Shown one piece after another: positions 51,148 to 57,694 of a DNA stretch of 57,694 nt. Source of the DNA: Labrenzia sp. DG1229 (lineage in GTDB: Bacteria > Pseudomonadota > Alphaproteobacteria > Rhizobiales > Stappiaceae); contig NZ_KI928941.1 of the NCBI RefSeq assembly GCF_000521215.1, positions 183,815 through 241,508 on the forward strand, in the 5' to 3' direction. The position numbers and the translations under genes are program-made. The notes under the pieces are model-generated. The model had not been told where the DNA came from and did not search any database. It worked only from the letters and a program-made list of their open reading frames with translations. How positions within the stretch are numbered: the stretch's first letter is position 1; the number at the start of each line of letters is the position of its first letter.

Positions 51148-53028
51148 TTACACGCCCTTTCTTTGAGGAGCGCGACCGGCTTCCCAATCCTCGTGTGCCT
51201 TGCGCACGCGCTCGCTGTTCGTGACTTGCGGTGTTCCGACCTCCCACCAGGTATGGCCTTCCTGGGTCCAGCCCTCGAATGCATCCACCTTCAGCGAGAT
51301 GACATAGGTACGGTCGGACCGCCGCGCCCTGCCGAATGCATCGGTGAGTTCCGCGATCGAATGCACTGTCTCGGCATTCGCCCCCATCGCCCTTGCATGG
51401 GATTCAAAGTCCACCGCGAACGGTTCGACCGCCAATTTGCAGTCCGCAATCAGGTTGTTGTAGGACTCGTTACCGGTATTGTTCTGCAACTTGTTGATGA
51501 CGGCAAAGCCGCCATTGTCACAGACAACGACAATCATCTTCGCGCCCGAAAGGACGGACGAATAGATGTCTGAATTGAGCAGCATGTAAGACCCGTCGCC
51601 GACAAAGATGATGGTTTCCCGGTCGGGATTTTTTTCCATCTGACCAAGTCTGGCACCCCAGCCCCCTGCAATTTCGTAACCCATGCAGGAAAAGCCGAAT
51701 TCGACGTCGACGCTGCCGGTGGATTTGGTCCGCCAGTTGGCGGTCACTTCCGCCGGCAGCCCCCCTGCGGCCGCAACGACCCGGTCCTCGGCATGGCATA
51801 TGTCGTTGATCGCCCCGATCACCTGGGCATAGGACAACGGCCGGTTGCTTCCGTCTTTGGTTACCGGAGAGGTGTTGTCGTTCAGATAGACCGCCCAATC
51901 GGCTCTTTCCTTCGCAGCCTGTTCCAGCCAGCCCGATGGCGACACATATGAGCCGAGCACATCGGAAAGCGCGGGCAAGGTAAGTTTCGCATCGCCGACA
52001 ACCGGTGTGGACAAGTGCTTTGCAGCGTCATGTCGTCCCACATTCACCGTGGCAATCTGCGCGTCTTCGGCAAAGGCCGTCCATGACCCGGTGGTAAAGT
52101 CCTGTAGCCGCGTTCCAACAGCCAGAATGAAGTCGGCATCCTTTGCCAGATTGTTGGCGGAATTCGATCCCGTGACGCCAATGGGGCCGCAGTTCAGATC
52201 GTCTGAATGAACAAGGTTGGCGCGACCCGCTATCGTCTCGACAACGGGGATCCGGTGCCGATGCGCAAAGTCCCTCAACTCCGCAGTCGCGAGCGAATAT
52301 TGAACGCCTCCGCCGGCGATGATCAATGGACGTTCTGCTGTTTTCAGCGCGTCCGCTGCAACATGCAGTTCCCGTTCATCGGGCATTTGCCGCCGCAGGT
52401 AATGCGTTTTGGCTTCAAAGAATATTTCGGGGTAGTCGTAAGCCCATCCCTGAACATCCTGAGGCAGGCCCAGGAACACGGGGCCGCAATCAGCCGGGTC
52501 GACCAGTGTATTGATGGCAGCCGGCAGCGACTGCAGCAACTGGGCCGGATGCGTGATCCGGTCCCAGTATCTTGTCACGCTCTTGAACGCATCATTTACG
52601 GATAGACCCGGATTGTTGGTATGTTCGACCTGCTGCAGAACCGGATCCGGCAAACGCGTCACAAAGACATCGCCTGCCAGCATCAGGAGCGGCAACCGGT
52701 TCGTATGCGCAATCCCGGCCGACGTCAGCAGGTTTGTGGTCCCGGGGCCTGCGGACGATGTCGCGAACATGAAGCGCCGGCGCAGCTGCTGCTTGGCATA
52801 ACCGACGGCAGCCATCGCCATGGACTGCTCGTTCTGACCGCGCCAAAGCGGCAATTCCTCTTTGTGTTCGTAAAGTGCTTCGCCGAGGCAGGTCACGTTG
52901 CCATGGCCGAAAATACCAAAACCTCCAGCGCAAAACCTGATTGTCTGCCCGTCTATCTCGACAAGCTGTGCAGCGAGATAACGAACAAGAGCCTGCGCCA
53001 TCGTCAGGCGTACCGTCTTCTGGACCAT
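51148..53028 (-). CDS. iolD: 3D-(3,5/4)-trihydroxycyclohexane-1,2-dione hydrolase
   Basis: The protein of about 626 residues is a thiamine-diphosphate enzyme of the acetolactate-synthase fold. The N-terminus is TVRLTMAQALVRYLAAQ. ATSSAGPGTTNLLTSAGIAH is in the first domain, and the thiamine-binding region IFVGDGSYMLLNSDIYSSVL follows in the third. IolD opens the ring of trihydroxycyclohexanedione to 5-deoxyglucuronate. ATG 53028 (GGGAGG 11 bases upstream) gives the conserved start. It is the first gene of the leftward iolDCB-aldolase operon. A LacI-type operator lies 83 bp upstream. Confidence 0.93.
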   Translation of the reverse strand: MVQKTVRLTMAQALVRYLAAQLVEIDGQTIRFCAGGFGIFGHGNVTCLGEALYEHKEELPLWRGQNEQSMAMAAVGYAKQQLRRRFMFATSSAGPGTTNLLTSAGIAHTNRLPLLMLAGDVFVTRLPDPVLQQVEHTNNPGLSVNDAFKSVTRYWDRITHPAQLLQSLPAAINTLVDPADCGPVFLGLPQDVQGWAYDYPEIFFEAKTHYLRRQMPDERELHVAADALKTAERPLIIAGGGVQYSLATAELRDFAHRHRIPVVETIAGRANLVHSDDLNCGPIGVTGSNSANNLAKDADFILAVGTRLQDFTTGSWTAFAEDAQIATVNVGRHDAAKHLSTPVVGDAKLTLPALSDVLGSYVSPSGWLEQAAKERADWAVYLNDNTSPVTKDGSNRPLSYAQVIGAINDICHAEDRVVAAAGGLPAEVTANWRTKSTGSVDVEFGFSCMGYEIAGGWGARLGQMEKNPDRETIIFVGDGSYMLLNSDIYSSVLSGAKMIVVVCDNGGFAVINKLQNNTGNESYNNLIADCKLAVEPFAVDFESHARAMGANAETVHSIAELTDAFGRARRSDRTYVISLKVDAFEGWTQEGHTWWEVGTPQVTNSERVRKAHEDWEAGRAPQRKGV

Positions 53029-53110
53029 AGGCCTCAACACCTCCCGGAACGGATAATTTGTTTGTGGTCCTGGGGACCCTTGACTGTGGAAGCTAATGGG
53101 TGTTTAGCTG

Positions 53111-53130
53111 TTTTGCAAGCGGTTGCAAAA
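53111..53130. promoter_or_regulatory. LacI-family operator between divergent iol operons
   Basis: TTTTGCAAGCGGTTGCAAAA is a 20-bp palindrome with one mismatched pair. It differs in one base from the perfect palindrome at 57458-57477, which lies beside the LacI gene. It sits between iolD (leftward) and the Gfo/Idh gene (rightward), directly before the ATG 53131 of the latter. Confidence 0.8.
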
Positions 53131-54268
53131 ATGGATCAAAAACGAATGGAAAAGCGCGAGATTGGCATCGGCATCATCGGCGGTGGCTACATGGGCAAAG
53201 CTCATGCCGTTGCCATGCATTCCGTCGGCGCAGTGTTCAACACGAAATTGCGGCCCGTGCTGGAAATGGTTTGCACGACCACAGTGGACGGCGCGGCGGC
53301 AAAGGCACGCGAGCTCGGTTTCAAGCGCTCAACCGCAGACTGGAGCGAATTAGTCACCGATCCCAGGGTTGAAGCGGTGGTGATCGCGTCTCCCCAGGGA
53401 ACCCATCTCGAGATCGCAACGGCCGCGTTCGAACTCGGGAAACCGGTGTTTTGCGAAAAACCGCTCGGTCGGGATCTCAAGCAAAGCCGTGACATGACAG
53501 CCGCAGCGAAGGTTTCAGGCTGCGTCAACATGGTTGGCTTCAACTATATCCGCACACCGGCTTCGCAGCTCGCACGACGAAATCATCGAAGCGGGCGAGA
53601 TCGGCGACATCACCTACCTGCGCGGCGAACACACCGAAGATTTCTTTGCGGATCCGAACTTGCCAGGAACGTGGCGCGCGCAAGGTCGCGCCAATGGCAA
53701 CATGGGAGATCTGGCACCACACATAATCAACGGCACACAGGCGCTTGCAGGCCCAATCGAACGAGTGCTCGCCGAAATTGATACCGTTGTGAAGGAACGG
53801 CCTTCCAGTCAGGGCATGACACCCGTTACCAATGACGATCAGGCACAACTCATGTGCCGGTTCGCTTCAGGCGCCCTCGGAGCTCTCTACATCAGCCGCA
53901 CCGCCTGGGGCCGCAAGATGGGTTATGCCTACGAAATCTTCGGCACGAAGGGCTCCATTCGTTTCGACCAGGAAGATCAGAACGCGCTTTGGCTGTATGA
54001 AGGCGGTCAAAACCCTGCAAGGGAGGGTTTTCGGAAAATCCTGACCGGACCGCATCACCCGGACTATATCAATTTTTGTCTTGGTCCCGGCCATGGCACC
54101 GGCTACCAGGACCAGATCATCATAGAGGCAAAGGACTTCCTGACCGCCATCGAAACAGGACAGAACATCTGGCCCTCCTTTGAGGACGGGCTTTACGTAA
54201 ACCAGGTCATCGAGGCGGCCTGGAAATCACACGAATCCAAAAGCTGGATTAAACTCGACGACGTCTAG
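53131..54268 (+). pseudogene. Gfo/Idh/MocA oxidoreductase (inositol dehydrogenase-like), single-base frameshift
   Basis: The first frame (from ATG 53131, or 53146) gives the Rossmann part EIGIGIIGGGYMGKAHAVAM, then FCEKPLGRDLKQSRDM and GFNYIRTPASQL. The second frame continues HDEIIEAGEIGDITYLRGEH and then TEDFFADP to the stop at 54268. Removing one base at about 53569-53575 yields a normal 378-residue protein with the EKP catalytic Lys. It is the first rightward gene of the iol locus, so an inositol or inosose dehydrogenase role fits. As the sequence stands the gene cannot give a full protein, unless the extra base is a sequencing error. Confidence 0.8.
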
Positions 54269-54299
54269 GCAAAACAGGCTGCCTGACCGTCATTTCTGG

Positions 54300-55211
54300 A
54301 TGAATCACATGACAATCAAGATCGGAAATGCGCCCTGTTCCTGGGGTGTTGAATTCGCTGATGATCCGCGCAACCCTTCATGGCAGACGGTACTGGACCA
54401 ATGCCGGGATGCCGGATACCGGGGCATAGAACTCGGTCCGGTCGGCTTCATGCCGGAAGACCCGGCAATACTGGGTGCCGCCCTGGTGGAGCGGGATCTT
54501 GAGCTGATCGGCGGTGTCGTGTTCCGCCCCTTTCACGACCCTTCGAAGTGGGATGATGTGAAGGATGGGGCCGTGCGCACCTGTGAAGCGCTCAAGGCAC
54601 ATGGGGCGCGGCATCTTGTGCTGATCGATTCCATTTCGCCGCGCCGTGCTCCAACGGCAGGCCGGCCGTCGGAAGCCGAAAAAATGTCGGCCTCGGAATG
54701 GGCCGACTATCGCGCCAGGATCCATGACATTGCAAAGATGGGTACTGAAGAATACGGCCTTGTGACTGCAATCCATCCTCACGCGGGCGGGTTTATGGAC
54801 TTTGAGGACGAGATCGAGCGCCTGCTTGAGGAGATCGACAGTTCCCTGCTGAAGATCTGCCTGGATACGGGACACAGCCTTTACGCAGATTTCGATCCCC
54901 TCGCGTTCATGGAACGCCACATGGACCGGATTTCCTACATGCATTTCAAGGACATCGACCCGAAGGTCCGAAGCGAGACTGTCGCCAATCGAACCGATTT
55001 CTACGAGGCCTGCGGCAACGGAATTTTCTGTAACCTGGGCAAGGGCGCGGTCGACTTTCCTGCCGTCAAGGCAAAGCTGGAAGCAGCGGGCTTCGAGGGC
55101 TGGTGCACGGTGGAGCAGGACTGCGATCCCGAACAGGCCCAGTCGCCTCTGGATGATGCGCGGGAAAATCGGTCCTATCTTCACTCCATCGGTTTTGAGG
55201 TTTCGTCATGA
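54300..55211 (+). CDS. TIM-barrel sugar isomerase/dehydratase family protein (IolE/IolI-like)
   Basis: The protein of 303 residues (or 300 from ATG 54309) belongs to the AP-endonuclease-2/xylose-isomerase-like family. It begins IKIGNAPCSWGVEFADDP. Metal ligands are expected in TAIHPHAGGFMDFED, CLDTGHS, YMHFKDID and CTVEQD, all present. Relatives include inosose dehydratase IolE and inosose isomerase IolI. It lies between two dehydrogenase genes and overlaps the second by four bases, so a step on inosose or another ketocyclitol is likely. Confidence 0.8.
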   Translation: MNHMTIKIGNAPCSWGVEFADDPRNPSWQTVLDQCRDAGYRGIELGPVGFMPEDPAILGAALVERDLELIGGVVFRPFHDPSKWDDVKDGAVRTCEALKAHGARHLVLIDSISPRRAPTAGRPSEAEKMSASEWADYRARIHDIAKMGTEEYGLVTAIHPHAGGFMDFEDEIERLLEEIDSSLLKICLDTGHSLYADFDPLAFMERHMDRISYMHFKDIDPKVRSETVANRTDFYEACGNGIFCNLGKGAVDFPAVKAKLEAAGFEGWCTVEQDCDPEQAQSPLDDARENRSYLHSIGFEVSS

Positions 55212-56347
55212 CCAGGCTCAAATGGGGAATGATCGGCGGCGGCGAGGGCTCGCAAATCGGCCCGGCTCACCGCATCAGCGCGTCTCTCGACGGACATTTT
55301 CAACTGACCGCCGGAGCACTCGACATTGATCCGGAACGGGGCAAATCCTACGCGGTGCAACTGGGTGTCGCCGAGGATCGAGCCTACGGAAACTGGCAGG
55401 AAATGCTTGCGGGCGAACGTGACAGGCCGGACCGGCTTGATCTGGTAACGATCGCCACACCCAATGCGACCCACTTCGAAATCTCCCGTGCGTTTCTGGA
55501 AGCCGGCTTTCACGTGCTTTGCGAAAAGCCATTGACGATGACCGCGGACGAGGCCGAGCAAATCGTCGCGATCACCAGGGAGACCGGGAGGATCTGCGCT
55601 GTGAATTATGGTTACAGCGGCTATCCCCTTGTACGGCAGATGCGGGCCATGGTCGCTGAAGGCGAACTTGGCAGGATCCGCCTGATCAAGGCGGAATTCG
55701 CTCATGGTTTCCATGCAGATGCGGAAGAGGCAGACAATCCCCGGATTCGCTGGCGGTACGATCCCGAGCAGGCAGGGACCTCGGCCGTGTTCGCGGACGC
55801 TGGCATTCACGCCTTCCACATGGCTTGTTTCGTCGCCGGTCAGACACCGACCGAGCTCTCCGCCGATTTTGCTTCCATGGTTGGCGACCGGCAACTGGAA
55901 GACGACGCCATGATCAATATCCGTCTGTCGGACGGCGCACTTTGCCGGCTCTGGACCAGCGCTATCGCGGTCGGCCGGATGCACGGTCTGACCCTTCAGG
56001 TCTTTGGTGAAAAAGGTGGTCTTTCCTGGCAACAGCAGCACCCTGAACAACTGCACTGGACCCCGCTGAACGGCCGAACCCAGATTTTGGAACGCGGGGA
56101 TGCGGCGTTGTCGCCTCAGGCAGTCAGGGCTTCCAGAATCCCGATTGGCCACGCAGAAGGCATGCCGGTTGCCTTCGCCAACATCTATCACGATCTGGCC
56201 GACGTACTCAGGGCGAAAAAACAGGGGAGTGCGGCCGACCCTCTCGCGCTCGATTACCCGACCGCCCTGGACGGACTATGGTCCATGCGAGCGATCGAGG
56301 CTGCGGCAAAGTCCGCAAAATCCAGCGGTGCATGGGTTGGCATGTAG
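55208..56347 (+). CDS. Gfo/Idh/MocA-family NAD(P)-dependent oxidoreductase
   Basis: The 379-residue protein has an N-terminal Rossmann fold (LKWGMIGGGEGSQIGPAHR), the catalytic-Lys motif CEKPLTMTADEAEQI and a C-terminal alpha/beta domain with ADAGIHAFHMACFV, which supplies the Asp/His pair. Family members oxidise or reduce ring or chain hydroxyls of sugars and inositols. ATGA overlap with the TIM-barrel gene indicates an operon. It is distinct from the frameshifted dehydrogenase at 53131, giving two in one locus. The exact inositol isomer or sugar is unknown. Confidence 0.85.
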   Translation: MTRLKWGMIGGGEGSQIGPAHRISASLDGHFQLTAGALDIDPERGKSYAVQLGVAEDRAYGNWQEMLAGERDRPDRLDLVTIATPNATHFEISRAFLEAGFHVLCEKPLTMTADEAEQIVAITRETGRICAVNYGYSGYPLVRQMRAMVAEGELGRIRLIKAEFAHGFHADAEEADNPRIRWRYDPEQAGTSAVFADAGIHAFHMACFVAGQTPTELSADFASMVGDRQLEDDAMINIRLSDGALCRLWTSAIAVGRMHGLTLQVFGEKGGLSWQQQHPEQLHWTPLNGRTQILERGDAALSPQAVRASRIPIGHAEGMPVAFANIYHDLADVLRAKKQGSAADPLALDYPTALDGLWSMRAIEAAAKSAKSSGAWVGM

Positions 56348-56384
56348 GCACTGACGCGCAGTCGCCCTCGCGGCGGCTGCCCCC

Positions 56385-57389
56385 TTATGAATCGGTGACC
56401 GGCCGCAGTGACCCACGGTCGATCACCGAACAGGGAAACAGCCTGATTTCGGGACTTCTGCCGGGGTTTTCGACCATGCCCACAACGAGCTCGACCGAAC
56501 TCATGATGATGTCGCGAATCGGCTGCCTGATGGTCGTGAGTGAATAGGAATCCCAGCTCGCCATACCGATATCATTGAAGCCCAGAAACCCGATGTCTTC
56601 CGGTATCGACTGGCCTGCGGCACGCGCAGCATCCATTGCCCCCATACAAATCAGGTCGTCACCGCAAAAAACGGCCTCTACACGCTTCTCATCGAGAACC
56701 TGGCGCATCGCGTCGCGGCCTGCCTGGTACGTATAGTTTTCCGCGTAACTGACCTTTGCGACGTCCAGGCCGAGTTTTTTGGCAGTCTGCACAAATCCGG
56801 CCGAGCGGTCCTGTGTCGATGTCGCGCTTTCAGGTCCACCGAGCAGCGCGACGGTTTCATAGCCACGTTCGGCAAAGGTCTGCGCTGCCATCGCGCCGCA
56901 ATATTCATTGTCGATACCAACCACATGGACATTCGCATTTGCCTGGAATTTGCCGAATGTATGGATCACCGGTATCCCGGCGGTCTGAAATGCGGTGGCA
57001 AAGCTGGTCGGTAATGTGGATGTCGCGACGATGACGCCGTCGACACTGTACTGCCGAAGAAGTTCGACGATTTTCCTCGGCGACGTTTCACCGGAAAGGT
57101 TGACCAGCAGGGGGCGCAGTTCTCGTTTCTGCAATTCACTCGTGAACAGGTCGAAGACGTCAAGAAACGCAGGATTCTGAAAATTGTTGGCAACAAGGCC
57201 GATCAGCTTGGTTCGGTTTGTTGCAAGGCTTCTTGCAATAAGCGATGGCCTGTAGCCGAGCGTTTTTGCAGCCTTTTCCACTTTCTCGCGTGTACGCGCA
57301 GACACGCTGGCGCCGTCGGTGAAAGTGCGCGAGACCGCCGAACGGGAAACGCCTGCGAGTTCTGCGACTTCCTTTAATGTAACCGCCAA
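56385..57389 (-). CDS. LacI-family repressor of the inositol locus
   Basis: The 334-residue protein has the LacI HTH and hinge at its start (VTLKEVAELAGVSRSAVSRT, then VSARTREKVEKAAKTLGYRP) and a periplasmic-binding-like ligand domain from about residue 60. It converges with the dehydrogenase gene and is divergent from the binding-protein gene at 57563. Two matching TTTTGCAA-type operators lie next to it (57458) and between the divergent iol operons (53111). It therefore probably represses the entire locus and is induced by an inositol or derivative. Confidence 0.9.
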   Translation of the reverse strand: MAVTLKEVAELAGVSRSAVSRTFTDGASVSARTREKVEKAAKTLGYRPSLIARSLATNRTKLIGLVANNFQNPAFLDVFDLFTSELQKRELRPLLVNLSGETSPRKIVELLRQYSVDGVIVATSTLPTSFATAFQTAGIPVIHTFGKFQANANVHVVGIDNEYCGAMAAQTFAERGYETVALLGGPESATSTQDRSAGFVQTAKKLGLDVAKVSYAENYTYQAGRDAMRQVLDEKRVEAVFCGDDLICMGAMDAARAAGQSIPEDIGFLGFNDIGMASWDSYSLTTIRQPIRDIIMSSVELVVGMVENPGRSPEIRLFPCSVIDRGSLRPVTDS

Positions 57390-57457
57390 GTCCCTTGCCT
57401 AACCAAATCAGCCACCAATTCTTCCGAAACTACACGAAAGCCCAACCTCGTCAATTT

Positions 57458-57477
57458 TTTTGCAACCGGTTGCAAAA
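57458..57477. promoter_or_regulatory. Perfect 20-bp LacI-family operator
   Basis: TTTTGCAACCGGTTGCAAAA is a perfect palindrome with the CCGG centre typical of LacI/PurR-family sites. It lies 69 bp before the LacI start (leftward) and 86 bp before the binding-protein start (rightward), so it can serve autoregulation and transporter control. Confidence 0.85.
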
Positions 57478-57562
57478 TTCTCTGGATTGTGTTTGTTTGA
57501 TCTGAGGCACGCTTCCATTTGAAGGAAGTGCGACTTTGTGCCTTTAATATTGGGAGGAACGG

Positions 57563-57694
57563 ATGAAGAAGACATTGTTTGCGCTGGCTGCAGCAGCTGT
57601 TGCATTTACGGGTTTTTCGGCTCCGGCTGTTGCTGAAGGGGAGCGTTTTGTTCTTGTCAGCCATGCGCCGGACAGCGACAGCTGGTGGAACACG
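57563..57694 (+). CDS. Sugar/inositol ABC binding protein (N-terminal part, runs off the window)
   Basis: ATG 57563 follows TTGGGAGGAACGG. The 44 residues seen are a signal peptide (hydrophobic core LFALAAAAVAF, ending SAPAVA) and a mature start EGERFVLVSHAPDSDSWWNT. That start resembles the ribose/inositol branch of periplasmic binding proteins. With an iol locus and a LacI operator 86 bp upstream, it is probably the receptor of an inositol ABC importer whose other genes lie to the right. Confidence 0.75.
   Translation, partial: MKKTLFALAAAAVAFTGFSAPAVAEGERFVLVSHAPDSDSWWNT

Noticed and set aside
1..57694. RNA genes, CRISPR arrays, insertion sequences, integrases
   Set aside because: I looked for tRNA-like cloverleaf ends, regular repeats, transposase motifs and terminal inverted repeats and found none that hold up by eye.

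Overview
The window reads as a chromosomal segment of a marine-type alphaproteobacterium, probably Rhizobiales near Roseibium/Labrenzia/Stappia. This rests on GC-rich coding with strong third-position bias, AGGAGG-type ribosome sites, many solute importers (TRAP, carbohydrate-type ABC, polyamine-type ABC), an inositol locus, methionine gamma-lyase with an MdeB-like E1, and an acyl-CoA-type aromatic cluster. The assignment is inference from gene content. I saw no tRNA, rRNA, CRISPR array, insertion sequence or phage gene.

Layout. 1-1338: end of a non-phosphorylating L-fucose pathway (aldo/keto reductase tail, mutarotase, lactonase-type amidohydrolase). 1799-4253: GntR, LysR and MarR regulators. 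4333-8200: TRAP importer with an alpha/beta hydrolase, behind a 34-bp palindrome facing the MarR gene. 8302-13056: methionine catabolism (E1-like dehydrogenase, methionine gamma-lyase, two Lrp regulators). 13097-19139: one leftward operon joining a GntR regulator, a second Cys/Met-type PLP enzyme and a carbohydrate-family ABC importer. 19435-30800: catabolic island with an ALDH and a mandelate-racemase-type enzyme leftward, and a MocR regulator, polyamine-type ABC importer, GMC oxidoreductase and DAO-type oxidase rightward. Two intergenic regions there share an operator-like pattern with identical 44-bp spacing.

31121-38742 is the most unusual part. A class III cyclase/STAND-ATPase protein, a YcaO, a TfuA, a thermolysin-like metallopeptidase (frameshifted) and two small proteins lie in one rightward array. 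The two small proteins share a leader-like N-terminal motif, Y-[DE]-P-[SG]-E-hydrophobic(3). I read this as a candidate RiPP or protein-backbone-thioamidation system not described to my knowledge.

38804-42398: lysine catabolism (piperideine-6-carboxylate/aminoadipate-semialdehyde dehydrogenase, lysine-6-dehydrogenase-like protein, divergent LysR). 42524-48475: hybrid CoA-dependent aromatic (2-aminobenzoate-like) operon with its own MarR, but no monooxygenase. 48489-57694: inositol locus (iolD, iolC, iolB and a class II aldolase leftward; two Gfo/Idh dehydrogenases and a TIM-barrel protein rightward), a LacI repressor, two LacI-type operators, and the start of a sugar/inositol binding protein.

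Three genes (36372-37575, 38328-38742, 53131-54268) are each broken in a way that removing one base would repair. This is either real decay or an error pattern in the assembly, and it limits how far those genes can be interpreted.
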